Made by a program: the position numbers and the translations under genes
Shown: piece after piece, positions 50,655-59,754 of the stretch
Position numbering within the stretch: position 1 is the stretch's first letter
Layout: every line of letters starts with the position of its first letter
NCBI GenBank assembly: GCA_964648485.1
Contig: CAZYOF010000002.1
Span: 1-64,000, forward strand
Length of the DNA: 64,000 bases
Reading direction: 5' to 3'
From: DAIOEK01 sp964648485
GTDB lineage: Bacteria > Chloroflexota > Anaerolineae > Anaerolineales > Anaerolineaceae
The notes under the pieces: generated by a model
Seen by the model: the letters and a program-made list of their open reading frames with translations, nothing else
Database searches by the model: none
What the model was told of the DNA's origin: nothing

Positions 50655-51920
50655 ATGAAAAACCGCACAATCATTACCCTGGGTATCGCAGAATCAGTAA
50701 GCGCCATAGGCGACTGGATTACCATGATGTCGATCTTCGCCCTGCTGGTTTTTCGTGGCGATGGTGGTGTTGCACAGAGCAGCGGGATCTTTCTGGCAGG
50801 TTTGCTACCCACCCTGCCCGCCAGCCTGGCTGCCGGTTGGTTGTGCGACCGGTATGACCGGAAATACCTGATGATCGGCAGCTTGATACTTTCAGGGTTG
50901 ATTGTGAGCGGATTGATCTTCACCGAGAACCTCATTCTCATTTACGCGTTGTTGGCTTTACAGGCGGTCTCTGTATCATTAATGACTCCTGCACGGGCAT
51001 CCATCCTCCCGGATATTCTCCCAAAGGAAGAATTGACCCGCGCGAACGCCTTCTTGCAACAGCTCTCCAGCCTGGTTAAGATCGGTGCGCCAATTCTGGC
51101 GGGTGGGGTCCTTGCGGTGATGAGCCCGCATCAGGCAATTATTCTGGATGTGGTTACTTTCTTCCTGGCGGCAGTCCTGCTCACCCGGTTACCCAAACTA
51201 CCCCCGCGGCAAATGGCAGCCTCAAAATCCATCTCCGCAGAAGGATCGGCTGAACAAAAATCGGCACCATCGGCAGGAAAGCTGCTGCGCGGAAATGCCC
51301 GCCTGCAGATGGTGTATATTACCGGATTCCTGTGCATCCTCGTGTTGATCAGCTTTGATGTGCTCAGCGCAGTGTATTTCAGGGATGTGCTGCTGACCGG
51401 GGAGCAGTACATGGGCATGGCGATCGGATTAATCGGAGTGGGCACACTCATTTCTACTATTCTGCTGATGCGGCGAAAACTACCGAGCGACCCCTGGCGG
51501 GATGTGATTACCGGCATCATCCTGCTGGGTATCATCCCGGCAGCCCTTTCTCTGGGGAATCTCATCACGGATGTAGCCATCCTGCGGATCGTTGTGCTGG
51601 CAGCCTGCCTACTGGGCGGGGTAGGGAACGGCTTCGTGCATGTGCAGATGGTTACCCTGCTACAAACTCTCGCGCCATCAGGAATGATGGGACGGGCGAG
51701 CGGTTTGTTCCAGAGTGTAATGGTGGGCGGACAATTGATTGGTCTGGTGCTCACACCGTTGCTGGTACCGGGATTGCTGACCATGACCAGCTTCTTTATG
51801 GTTGCCGCCGCCTGCCTGGCTGGTGTGATCCTCTGGATTACCGTACAATTAAACCGGACGCGTACAAACTCCATCGGGATGAATGAATCCCCGGCGATGG
51901 GTGAACCGCGTATGGGATAA
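50655..51920 (+). CDS. MFS transporter
   Basis: A protein of 421 residues with about twelve membrane helices. Family marks are an early conserved LPASLAAGWLCDRYDRKYLMI loop (motif A: D-R-x-x-R/K) and a second-half SGMMGRASGLFQSVM region. Transport substrate unknown; linkage with an ArsR-type regulator suggests efflux of an inducer drug or metabolite. GC-richer than the genes before it. The regulator gene starts 4 bases after its stop. Confidence 0.88.
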   Translation: MKNRTIITLGIAESVSAIGDWITMMSIFALLVFRGDGGVAQSSGIFLAGLLPTLPASLAAGWLCDRYDRKYLMIGSLILSGLIVSGLIFTENLILIYALLALQAVSVSLMTPARASILPDILPKEELTRANAFLQQLSSLVKIGAPILAGGVLAVMSPHQAIILDVVTFFLAAVLLTRLPKLPPRQMAASKSISAEGSAEQKSAPSAGKLLRGNARLQMVYITGFLCILVLISFDVLSAVYFRDVLLTGEQYMGMAIGLIGVGTLISTILLMRRKLPSDPWRDVITGIILLGIIPAALSLGNLITDVAILRIVVLAACLLGGVGNGFVHVQMVTLLQTLAPSGMMGRASGLFQSVMVGGQLIGLVLTPLLVPGLLTMTSFFMVAAACLAGVILWITVQLNRTRTNSIGMNESPAMGEPRMG

Positions 51921-51924
51921 AAAG

Positions 51925-53028
51925 ATGACTAAACCTGACACCAGCGGATGGCGAATCACGCAATCGATCATCCTCGAGCTTGACACACTGATCAGCTTCT
52001 TTGGCAAACACACCATGATGCAGGAGCCGGTTCAGGATTACGCGGGACTGATGGATGCCATCCTGCCCGAATGGATGGCTGAGCTGACCGAACTGACCGG
52101 CAAAACCACTCAGGGGCGAAGTTTTCTGGAAACGCTGGCAGTAGTCACCGGGCAACTCCACACCACAGATTATTCTGCTGCGACGCTCGAAATGCGCAGT
52201 ATGGATGTGAATGACTTCAGACAGCGGGTTCGGCAGATGATCCAGGCTGAGGGGCTGAAAGTGGATCTCTCTGTAGAAGACCCAGCAGTTATGCTGGCAG
52301 ACACCTCCCGGGCGATTTTTGAACAGCAGGAGCTGCATCCGTTGCGTGATCCGCTGCAACGCACCAGCGCAGAGATGCAGGTGATTGTGAAGGTTCTGAA
52401 GGGTGGAGAGAATCACGACCGCTTCTGGCACTGGCTCGACCGGTTGTATTACGAGGCTTACCTGCCCTGGCGTAAAACACGCCAGCCGGTGCTCGATGAG
52501 CTGGTGCAGCAGGCGGTGCTGGGTCTGGGAAAAGAAAGCGGAGATGGCGTGCCAACCCTTTTCTGGTTGCCGGATATGAACCCATTGCTGCGCATCCCGG
52601 AACTGAAGAGCGCGGTGGAAAGCGGACGCCTGAGAGCCTCTTTCTGGGTGGAGCCGTTCGCCCTGGCAGACAGCTGGCTGCTGCAGCCGCGGGAAATATT
52701 GGTGACCATCGCACAGCCGGGGGCAATTTATCAGAATTTTCACCGGTTTTCGAACATGGTCGCGCAGCGGATGCAGGCGCTGGCGGATCCGACCCGGTTG
52801 ATCATCTTAAGGCTGATCCGCAACATCGGGATGAATAACACCGACATGGCGGAATTCTTGAAGGTGGCAAGACCGACCGTGAGCATCCACGCGCGGATAC
52901 TGCGGGAAGCGGGGCTGATCCAGTCGTTTGCGGAGGGGCGCAGCACCAAGCATGAGGTGATTCCCGAGGAGCTGGATAAGCTATTTGAAGATCTGCGCAT
53001 GCTGCTGGACCTGCCGGATAAATCATAG
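51925..53028 (+). CDS. ArsR-family regulator with long N-terminal ligand-type domain
   Basis: A protein of 367 residues from the ATG at 51925. The last 90 residues are an ArsR winged HTH (ADPTRLIILRLIRN, MAEFLKVARPTVSIHARILREAGLI, EGRSTKHEV). The 270-residue N-terminal part is helical with no recognised family, longer than ArsR sensors. It lacks the Cys-vicinal metal site. It probably controls the MFS gene it follows. GC-rich segment shared with the MFS gene. Confidence 0.82.
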   Translation: MTKPDTSGWRITQSIILELDTLISFFGKHTMMQEPVQDYAGLMDAILPEWMAELTELTGKTTQGRSFLETLAVVTGQLHTTDYSAATLEMRSMDVNDFRQRVRQMIQAEGLKVDLSVEDPAVMLADTSRAIFEQQELHPLRDPLQRTSAEMQVIVKVLKGGENHDRFWHWLDRLYYEAYLPWRKTRQPVLDELVQQAVLGLGKESGDGVPTLFWLPDMNPLLRIPELKSAVESGRLRASFWVEPFALADSWLLQPREILVTIAQPGAIYQNFHRFSNMVAQRMQALADPTRLIILRLIRNIGMNNTDMAEFLKVARPTVSIHARILREAGLIQSFAEGRSTKHEVIPEELDKLFEDLRMLLDLPDKS

Positions 53029-53047
53029 TTCTTTTGTGCTTGATTCC

Positions 53048-53076
53048 TTGACATACCCGCCCCCTGAACTTATAAT
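53048..53076 (+). promoter_or_regulatory. Promoter of tRNA-Asn
   Basis: Perfect consensus TTGACA and TATAAT with the ideal 17-base spacer, ending 11 bases before the tRNA. Confidence 0.9.
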
Positions 53077-53087
53077 TCGACTCGCCT

Positions 53088-53161
53088 TCCTCGATAGCTC
53101 AATTCGGCAGAGCGGGCGGCTGTTAACCGCTAGGTTCCAGGTTCGAGTCCTGGTCGAGGAG
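53088..53161 (+). tRNA. tRNA-Asn (anticodon GTT)
   Basis: Acceptor TCCTCGA with TCGAGGA, D arm GCTC/GAGC, anticodon stem GGCGG/CCGCT with loop CTGTTAA (anticodon GTT, reading AAC/AAU), T arm CCAGG-TTCGAGT-CCTGG. Discriminator G. CCA not encoded. Its 3' end is repeated three more times downstream. Confidence 0.95.
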
Positions 53162-53763
53162 CCTCTGTATCATAAGCCCGTTTGGGCGAAGCCCCAGGAA
53201 ACGCCGTCCTGGGGTTATTTTTTTAAAGGTTCCCGCTTACCCATTGAGGGGATGATATCGAGTCCTGGCGCAGAGCGCACCTTTGGTGTCCGAGGAGCCT
53301 CTGTATCATAAGCCCGGTTGGGCGACCCCCAGCCCTAATCAGGGACAGGTGATACGCCGTCCTGGGGTTATTTTATTAAAGGTTCCCGCTTCCCCATTGA
53401 GGGGATGATATCGAGTCCTGGTCGAGGAGCCTCTGTATCATAAGCCCGGTTGGGCGACCCCCAGGAAACGCCGTCCTGGGGTTATTTTTTTAAAGGTTCC
53501 CGCTTACCCATTGAGGGGATGATATCGAGTCCTGGCGCAGAGCGCACCTTTGGTGTCCGAGGAGCTTTGTAGCAAAAGCCCAGTTGGGCGATGCCCCAGC
53601 CCTAATCAGGGACAGGTGAAACGACGTCCTGGGGTTATTTTTTTCACCAGCCTTGATCGGGCGCACCCTCATCCCCATTCGAGGACAGGTGATTACGCCG
53701 TCCTGGGGTTATTTTTTAAAGGTTCCCGCTTCCCCATTTAGAGATGTTTTAAGCCAGGAATAA
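53155..53763 (+). repeat. Tandem ~132-136 bp array derived from the tRNA-Asn 3' end
   Basis: Copies of CGAGGAGC plus (in three of four) CTCTGTATCATAAGCCC start at 53155, 53291, 53423 and 53558. Spacings are 136, 132 and 135 bases. Each unit contains a GCCC/GGGC hairpin, an intrinsic-terminator hairpin CCCCAG...CTGGGG with TTATTTT, and (before the next copy) CATTGAGGGGATGATATCGAGTCCTGG. The last copies are more diverged. I read unequal-crossover amplification of a tRNA terminator. No CRISPR features: units are too long and not spacer-interrupted. Confidence 0.85.
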
Positions 53764-53781
53764 CCGCAAACATCTTCAGTA

Positions 53782-53821
53782 GAGATTCTTCGCCTTCGTT
53801 TCACTTCGGCTCAGAATGACA
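53782..53821 (+). repeat. Imperfect palindrome ending CAGAATGACA
   Basis: ATTCT at the start and AGAAT near the end frame a GC-containing middle. Short CAGAATGACA-type repeats recur in many anaerobe genomes; a related fragment is at about 59659-59670. The rest of 53764-54067 shows nothing else recognisable. Confidence 0.4.
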
Positions 53822-54067
53822 GGCGAGTGACCGCGTGAAAATAGGCGTTGCAGTTACACCATCTCTGAGAATAAATGCAGAAAACGGATTCAATTTCTTG
53901 CACATTAATCGCAGGAAAAAATGGGTCATCGAAACAAAAGGAAACAAATCACAAGTTTGGTGATTATGCTGCGCTTTGTTTTGAGCCTTATATACTCAGA
54001 TTGATTATAAGGAATCTGTATCTGTCATGAAACCTGTCATTTGTGACAGTATTGATTGCCCGTCTCC

Positions 54068-54655
54068 ATGGATGAACTTCTCCCTTCTCTGACGATTGTT
54101 ACCTTTACTGGTACTTTCCCATTGGACACTTCCAGTATAATTACCATCATGGGTGGAGATATCATTGCCATAGTATTGAATTTCCTTCGAATAAATACCG
54201 GGCTGATTTCCAGGATTCTGCCTTTTACTGCCTTAGGGGTTTTTTACTCATCGCGGATAATAATAATTGGATGTCCAAAATCCACAAGCGATGAATTGGT
54301 AAAACAGTATCCAGCGCTGAGAGGTTTTAAAGAGAAACACCAAAAGTATTACTGGCTGGTGATAATTGCCAGCGGATCGTTGGCACTGTTTATAAATTTT
54401 GCAAATCAAGGATATTGGAAAATTTGGGAAGATCCTTCTTTATATTTGTTTTCAATGTTTTTAATCACACTGGCTCTTTATGATGGAGTATTTGCACTCA
54501 AGACCAGCATATTCCCAACAACATCCAGGTATGTGCGGAATTGTTATTTTTATGATCACGATCACGAGTATTGGTGGGCAGCTTATATTCAAATTGGATT
54601 GGCATTCTTTTTACTACTTGTGGACTTTATTCTTCTAATTTTATTAGCTGCATGA
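54068..54655 (+). CDS. Hypothetical polytopic membrane protein
   Basis: A protein of 195 residues from the ATG at 54068, with four membrane helices (about residues 25-60, 90-110, 122-145, 170-195). No ribosome site is evident; a TTG 12 bases upstream is possible. No family recognised. AT-rich and flanked by the tRNA-Asn repeat array, so probably part of a variable insert. Confidence 0.5.
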   Translation: MDELLPSLTIVTFTGTFPLDTSSIITIMGGDIIAIVLNFLRINTGLISRILPFTALGVFYSSRIIIIGCPKSTSDELVKQYPALRGFKEKHQKYYWLVIIASGSLALFINFANQGYWKIWEDPSLYLFSMFLITLALYDGVFALKTSIFPTTSRYVRNCYFYDHDHEYWWAAYIQIGLAFFLLLVDFILLILLAA

Positions 54656-54784
54656 ACATTAGTTCATGATTGTCGATATGGTTTCAATCAGTACATGGAA
54701 TAAGGATGATAACGAAAAGGGAACATTGTGTGATATTTTTATCATCTTCTGAAAAAAGAATCACCTTCTAAACCAGGTGTGGAT

Positions 54785-55288
54785 ATGTTTCCATTGGACG
54801 CTAGCAGGCAGTTTGTTGTAAATGTGGGTTCGGAATCAACCAGTCATGCCCAGCGGTGGTTTTTTCAAAAATTCTATGACCTGATTAAAGAATCTAGGTA
54901 TAAGCAAATGTCTGTTGATCAAAACGCAATTTTCTATAAAGCTGTTGCCACCAGCCGCCATCCCTGGAATCCTTATCTTGCCGCCTCAAACATGGGTTAT
55001 ATTGAGATACTCGACAATAGCGAGAATATCATTATCAATTACAAAATATTGTTCCATAGTAAAATCTTGGAATACTTATATTGTTTCCTTTTGGGCATTG
55101 TGATAATACCCTTATTTAATATCCCTTTGTTTCCCTGGATCCTGGGTCTTATTGTCGTAATCGTTGTCCTTATATCGATTTCATATTACGGTACACTGAT
55201 GTGGTTCAACATGATCATCCGGGAGTTTATCAGCGATTATCAATTCAGGCAAAAACAAGGGGATTTTGCTATGATTACTGAACTGTAA
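54785..55288 (+). CDS. Hypothetical C-terminally membrane-anchored protein
   Basis: A protein of 167 residues from the ATG at 54785 (a GTG 6 bases upstream is an alternative). A soluble first half is followed by two hydrophobic stretches (about 102-140). No family recognised. AT-rich like its left neighbour and unlike its right neighbour. Confidence 0.5.
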   Translation: MFPLDASRQFVVNVGSESTSHAQRWFFQKFYDLIKESRYKQMSVDQNAIFYKAVATSRHPWNPYLAASNMGYIEILDNSENIIINYKILFHSKILEYLYCFLLGIVIIPLFNIPLFPWILGLIVVIVVLISISYYGTLMWFNMIIREFISDYQFRQKQGDFAMITEL

Positions 55289-55336
55289 TTATTTTTTTTT
55301 AGTTGATCATTTTCAAAACCCCCATAGAGGTGAAAC

Positions 55337-56152
55337 ATGCAAAAAGCTGAATACACCGAGATAGAATATCCATCCGTGCGGCAGTTCACCGCGGATATGG
55401 GGGTGATCGGACGGGAGAAACATTTTGTGCGCGCGCTGGTGGAGGTGGATGTGACCGACGCGCTGGGTAAGATCAAGGCGCTGCGGCGACCCGGGCGGAA
55501 AGTGTCTTTTCTGGCGTGGTTCATCAAGGTGCTGGCAGACTGCACGGCGCAGAATTCGCCCATCAATGGCGTCCGCAAAGGACGCAACACGGTGGTGGTT
55601 TTCAAAAGTGTGAACATCTCGACCATCGTGGAGAAGCAGGTGGAGGGGAAAGCGGTACCGCTGCCGCTGGTGCTACGCGATGCGAACCACAAAACCCCTT
55701 TTCAGTTGAATGATGAAATTCAGGCGGCGGTCAGCCAGACGGTGGAGCATGAGGGCAACCTGGTGCTTGGGAAGGGAGAGAACGCCTTCTTTTTGAAGCT
55801 GGCAGCCGCCCTGCCACAGTGGATGCGATTGCTCTACATGCGGGCATTCATCCTCAACAACCCGCAGCGGATGCAGGAGATGATGGGCACGGTGATGGTC
55901 TCATCGCTGGGGACGGTAGGGCGGATTTCGGGGTGGATTTTGCCCACGAGCATGCATCCGTTGAGTATTGGTATCGGATCATTGAACAGGAAGGCGGTCA
56001 TCCACGCCGGGGAGATACAGAAGCGGGATATGTTGCACCTGACCATCGCAATCGATCATGATGTGGTCGACGGGATGCCGGCGCTGAAGTTCATGGATGA
56101 TTTTACCGCCCGGCTTGAATCCGGGGCAGGGCTGGGCGTGGCTGAAGTGTAA
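55337..56152 (+). CDS. Stand-alone 2-oxo acid dehydrogenase E2-type acyltransferase domain
   Basis: A protein of 271 residues corresponding to the catalytic domain of E2 without lipoyl or subunit-binding domains. The active-site motif IDHDVVDGMPALKF has HxxxDG, and MGTVMVSSLGTVG precedes it. Several catalytic-pocket residues look altered relative to the E2 at 26 kb, and a MRLLYMRAFILNN insertion is present. It may be an acyl/aminoacyl-type transferase of unknown donor. GC-rich compared with both neighbours. GAGGTG precedes the ATG. Confidence 0.78.
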   Translation: MQKAEYTEIEYPSVRQFTADMGVIGREKHFVRALVEVDVTDALGKIKALRRPGRKVSFLAWFIKVLADCTAQNSPINGVRKGRNTVVVFKSVNISTIVEKQVEGKAVPLPLVLRDANHKTPFQLNDEIQAAVSQTVEHEGNLVLGKGENAFFLKLAAALPQWMRLLYMRAFILNNPQRMQEMMGTVMVSSLGTVGRISGWILPTSMHPLSIGIGSLNRKAVIHAGEIQKRDMLHLTIAIDHDVVDGMPALKFMDDFTARLESGAGLGVAEV

Positions 56153-56183
56153 TCTGTAAATAAATCCCTCCTATAATTAAGGC

Positions 56184-56588
56184 ATGAAAGAAGCGCTGAT
56201 CGCACCCTGCGGGCTCAACTGCAATATCTGCCGGTACCACATGCGGGCAAAGAATCCCTGCCCGGGCTGCAGGGTGGACGCGCAGCATAAATCTGCGGGG
56301 TGTGTGACCTGCCCGATCAAGAACTGCGCGGAGTTGAAATTTGACGGGCGGTATGACTGCGCAGACTGTCCACGATTCCCGTGCGAGCTGGTGGTAAAGC
56401 TGGATAAACGTTACCGGACGAAGTGGGGCGCATGCCCCATCCGCAACCTGGGGGAGATCCATGATACCGGGATGGAAGCTTATCTGGCGGGGGAGATAGA
56501 ACGGTGGAAATGTTCCCTGTGCGGGGGACAGCTTTCGATGCACTTCTGGAAGTGTCCGGGCTGCGGGGGAGCGCGAAAACAAATTTGA
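56184..56588 (+). CDS. DUF3795 Cys-rich protein
   Basis: A protein of 134 residues with 15-plus Cys in CGLNCNICRYHMR, CPGCRVDAQHKSAGCVTCPIKNC, CADCPRFPC and CSLCGG...CPGCGG. DUF3795 proteins have this two-zinc-ribbon-like or Fe-S arrangement and unknown function. It follows the E2-like gene by 31 bases in a GC-rich stretch. Confidence 0.83.
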   Translation: MKEALIAPCGLNCNICRYHMRAKNPCPGCRVDAQHKSAGCVTCPIKNCAELKFDGRYDCADCPRFPCELVVKLDKRYRTKWGACPIRNLGEIHDTGMEAYLAGEIERWKCSLCGGQLSMHFWKCPGCGGARKQI

Positions 56589-56693
56589 GGTAAAGAATAA
56601 ATAAGAATAGCTAAATAATTGGGTATTGAATAATTATTAGTAAACAGTAGTATTGAATTATATCTGCGGGGCAGACGTGGGAAAGATCATTCC

Positions 56694-58124
56694 GTGGGAA
56701 ATTTCTGGAATCGAAGTACTCTTTTTTGTTTCCGAAAAATATCTGTTACATTCCTGGTATTTATAACAGTATTACCTTTAGCTTGTCTAAGCATTCCTGC
56801 GAAAAATACCCCACCTTCAGAACAAACCCCAGTAAAACAAGTAAATACATTGGTTAAAACACCCATCACAGGTAATAATCTGAAAGGTCAATATTGGTGT
56901 CCAGAAACCATTTCAGAGCCAATTTTTGGGACAGAGATTTATTCAGCTCATGGTTTGGATGAACCGAATGCCCGCCAATCATTTTTTGATCCTGTGTTCA
57001 ATACTTGTATCATTCGGGTAACAGACCCATTAAAAGATGTGCCTGTATCAGAGATTTCGCAGGGGCTAAAGAATGAATACTCACGAGTCCAATCATTTAA
57101 TGCAGATGGAAGCAGGCTGCTGGTACGGGGAACTTCAGGCGCATGGTTTCTTTATGATGCGGCAACATTGCTGCTTATCAGCGAAATCCCATTAGAATCC
57201 GATCCACGTTGGGACGCCACAATTCCTGACCTGATCTATTTTTCTTCAGGTACCGAATTAAAATCTTATAACATTGCAACAAAATCAGTATCTCAGGTGC
57301 ATGATTTTTCAAATGACATGCAAACCGGTAAACCAGTCATGGTTTGGACCCGATATGAAGGCAGCCCTTCAAACGATAGCCGCTATTGGGGGATGATGGC
57401 GGAAGATGCAAATTGGTTGACTACAGATTATCTGGTTTATGATCTGATAGAAGATAGCGTGATTTCGATCCGTAATATAGGCGCTTTACCAGATGAGGTG
57501 CGCGAGATTGATAGTGTAACCATCAGTCCATTAGGGACTTATTTCCTTGTCTATCATGACAAGTACTGCGAAATGGGGCGATTAGGCTCTGATGCCAACC
57601 CATGCGGGTTGATGGTTTATGACCGTAATTTTAAAAATGGCAGAGGAATGCTCAGAGTGATTGGTCATTCTGATCTGGCACTGGATAAAAATAACCGCGA
57701 GGTTTTAGTGTTTCAGGATATTGACACTGATTCAATCTCAATGCTCGATCTTGAAACAGGCAAAATTTCACCCTTGCTGAATATAGATTTTTCTGAGATT
57801 TCGGTTGGGCTGCATTTCTCAGGTCGTGCATATAAGAAGCCGGGTTGGGTGGTGGTGTCCACCTATACCAGTCAATCTGAAACGATCACCTGGATGGATA
57901 ATCAGGTATTTCTGGTGGAATTGAAACCAAATGGAAAAGTGATCAGGCTCGCATTCACGCGTTCAATCGTGGATGATGCACAGGATCATGATTATTGGGC
58001 AGAGCCACAAGCAAGCCCAAATCAGGATCTGTCACGTGTGGTATTCACATCGAATTGGGGCAAATCAGGTACAGATAAAGTGAATATGTATCTGATCGAA
58101 ATACCAATTAAGTGGCTTTTTTAG
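56694..58124 (+). CDS. Predicted lipoprotein, beta-propeller-like
   Basis: A protein of 476 residues from a GTG start with GGGAAAG 8 bases upstream. The signal ends at a lipobox with Cys31 (VLPLACLS), then a Pro/Thr-rich tether (35-58). Repeated strand-turn patterns (LLVRGTSGAWFLYDAATLLLIS, LIYFSSGTELKSYNIATKSVS, SMLDLETGKISPLL) resemble TolB/WD-like blades. No named family. First of three large exported-protein genes in a row. Confidence 0.65.
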   Translation: MGNFWNRSTLFCFRKISVTFLVFITVLPLACLSIPAKNTPPSEQTPVKQVNTLVKTPITGNNLKGQYWCPETISEPIFGTEIYSAHGLDEPNARQSFFDPVFNTCIIRVTDPLKDVPVSEISQGLKNEYSRVQSFNADGSRLLVRGTSGAWFLYDAATLLLISEIPLESDPRWDATIPDLIYFSSGTELKSYNIATKSVSQVHDFSNDMQTGKPVMVWTRYEGSPSNDSRYWGMMAEDANWLTTDYLVYDLIEDSVISIRNIGALPDEVREIDSVTISPLGTYFLVYHDKYCEMGRLGSDANPCGLMVYDRNFKNGRGMLRVIGHSDLALDKNNREVLVFQDIDTDSISMLDLETGKISPLLNIDFSEISVGLHFSGRAYKKPGWVVVSTYTSQSETITWMDNQVFLVELKPNGKVIRLAFTRSIVDDAQDHDYWAEPQASPNQDLSRVVFTSNWGKSGTDKVNMYLIEIPIKWLF

Positions 58125-58273
58125 TATTTGTCAGTCTGACCTCTAAACCGCTGAACCCCTCATCATTTCATAATTTCAATAAAGCGATCATGGCAAAACA
58201 TAAAGTGGTTTTTGAGTTTTGCAATTTGTACCTGATTTGTAATATTTGTTTTGATCTTTCGGGAGGAGAAACC

Positions 58274-59644
58274 ATGAAGAAAAATCGGCTTTCGGTCTTG
58301 TCAGTAGTTTTGATGTTCTCAATATTATCTTCCTGCCAATCTAAAGGACCGGGACCCACTGCCTGGATTGATCAACCTTTAAATAAAAGTGAATTTTCGA
58401 ACGCTCCCATAACAATTCAGGCGCACGCATCAGATGAAGATGGTGTAACAGTCATTGCTTTTTTCGTTATGGGTGAAAAGATCGGTGAAAAGACTACCGG
58501 TGGCAAGAGACTCGAGAATGCAAGCGTTATCTGGGAACCACAGGCAACAGGGGAGTATCAGCTATCTGTCCAGGGTACGGACAGTATGGGCAATTTAGGT
58601 GATATGACCAGCGTTGGAATAATTATCACTGACGTATCAGCAGAAACCATATCGAATCCGACAGCAGTCCCCTTGTTGGGAGAACTATGTACGGAAGATG
58701 AACTGGAAGCGCCAGTTTTGTTATCCCCACAGAATGGAGCGACGATTGAGGGCGAACCACAGTTCTCGTGGTCTTATCCAGATATTACTTGCCATCCATT
58801 GAGTTATACAATTGATATTTCGCTCGATTCTTCGTTTCAAGATATCTCATTAGGGTTTGGCACAGCCGATCACAATGAAACCAGCAGGTTATGGCCATTA
58901 TCTGCCGGAAAATGTTATTTCTGGCAAGTTCGGGCAATTATCCCCGGTGTGGATGGACCGAAATCTCCTGCATGGACTTTCTGCATTTCTCCGACCCCAG
59001 AGGTGGCTGTTGAACTTCCGTCGATCACTGTTGACCAGGATACCAATTGCCGTAATGGACCGGGAACCGGTTATGAAGCAGTGGATTTTTCTCCTAAAGG
59101 AAGCACACTGGAAATCATGGGACGGAATAATGAAAATACCTGGTACTGGGTAAAACCCACATCGGGCGCAAATAATTGCTGGATCTCTGGTTCGATTGGC
59201 GCAATCAGTGGTGACCCATTGAAAGCGCCAGTCATAGAAGTTGCGAACCTGCCAATTCAGAAGGCAACTGATACCCCAACGCCAGCTGCACCGCCTGGAT
59301 TAATAATCACATCTGTGGTGGATACTACCCCACCACAGATCTCAAGCGTTGAGTTTATTCCCCCTGTAATAGCTGCATCAGCCCCTGTTCTTTGCCCCGG
59401 GTATGTGGATGTGGATATTATTGTTTACGCCAGCGACAACAGTGGATCTGTTGAGGTTTACGCCGAGCTACCATCGACAGGTCTTGTTACCAAGCTGCTT
59501 CAGGTCGGAAGTCATTATGCGCAGGCGGTATCTCCGGGTTCCATTCCAGGCACAATTCCTGTGATTATTCACGCTTACGATGCTGCCGGGAACCACGTAG
59601 CAGCGGATGGATATTCTTTTACAGTAATTCCATGTCTCCAGTAA
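58274..59644 (+). CDS. Lipoprotein with Ig-like domains and bacterial SH3 domain
   Basis: A protein of 456 residues from the ATG at 58274 (GGGAGGAG upstream). The signal ends at lipobox Cys21 (ILSSCQS). Ig-like repeats (about 25-130, and a fibronectin-like region 155-245) are followed by a bacterial SH3 domain at about 250-310 (NCRNGPGTGYEA, WYWVKPTSGANNCWISG) and a Pro-rich linker then a final Ig-like segment. SH3 domains in this setting bind peptidoglycan or cell-wall polymers. Probably an envelope structural or adhesin-like protein. Confidence 0.75.
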   Translation: MKKNRLSVLSVVLMFSILSSCQSKGPGPTAWIDQPLNKSEFSNAPITIQAHASDEDGVTVIAFFVMGEKIGEKTTGGKRLENASVIWEPQATGEYQLSVQGTDSMGNLGDMTSVGIIITDVSAETISNPTAVPLLGELCTEDELEAPVLLSPQNGATIEGEPQFSWSYPDITCHPLSYTIDISLDSSFQDISLGFGTADHNETSRLWPLSAGKCYFWQVRAIIPGVDGPKSPAWTFCISPTPEVAVELPSITVDQDTNCRNGPGTGYEAVDFSPKGSTLEIMGRNNENTWYWVKPTSGANNCWISGSIGAISGDPLKAPVIEVANLPIQKATDTPTPAAPPGLIITSVVDTTPPQISSVEFIPPVIAASAPVLCPGYVDVDIIVYASDNSGSVEVYAELPSTGLVTKLLQVGSHYAQAVSPGSIPGTIPVIIHAYDAAGNHVAADGYSFTVIPCLQ

Positions 59645-59754
59645 AGGTCATTTGATATTTCAGAATGACAAGAACAGTAAGTTTCAGGTTTACTTATCAA
59701 AGGGGTAAACCCAAAAATTAGATGAATTGTCAGCCAAAAACGAAAAGGAGTATC

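Noticed and set aside
51131..51874. Long minus-strand ORF (247 aa)
   Set aside because: Antisense to the MFS gene in GC-rich sequence, with no ribosome site and composition expected of a shadow frame.
51838..52743. Long minus-strand ORF (301 aa)
   Set aside because: Antisense to the ArsR-type gene; high His/Gln/Arg content and no recognisable domain.
53155..53763. CRISPR array
   Set aside because: Units are 132-136 bp, not interrupted by unique spacers, and are copies of a tRNA tail and terminator; no cas genes.
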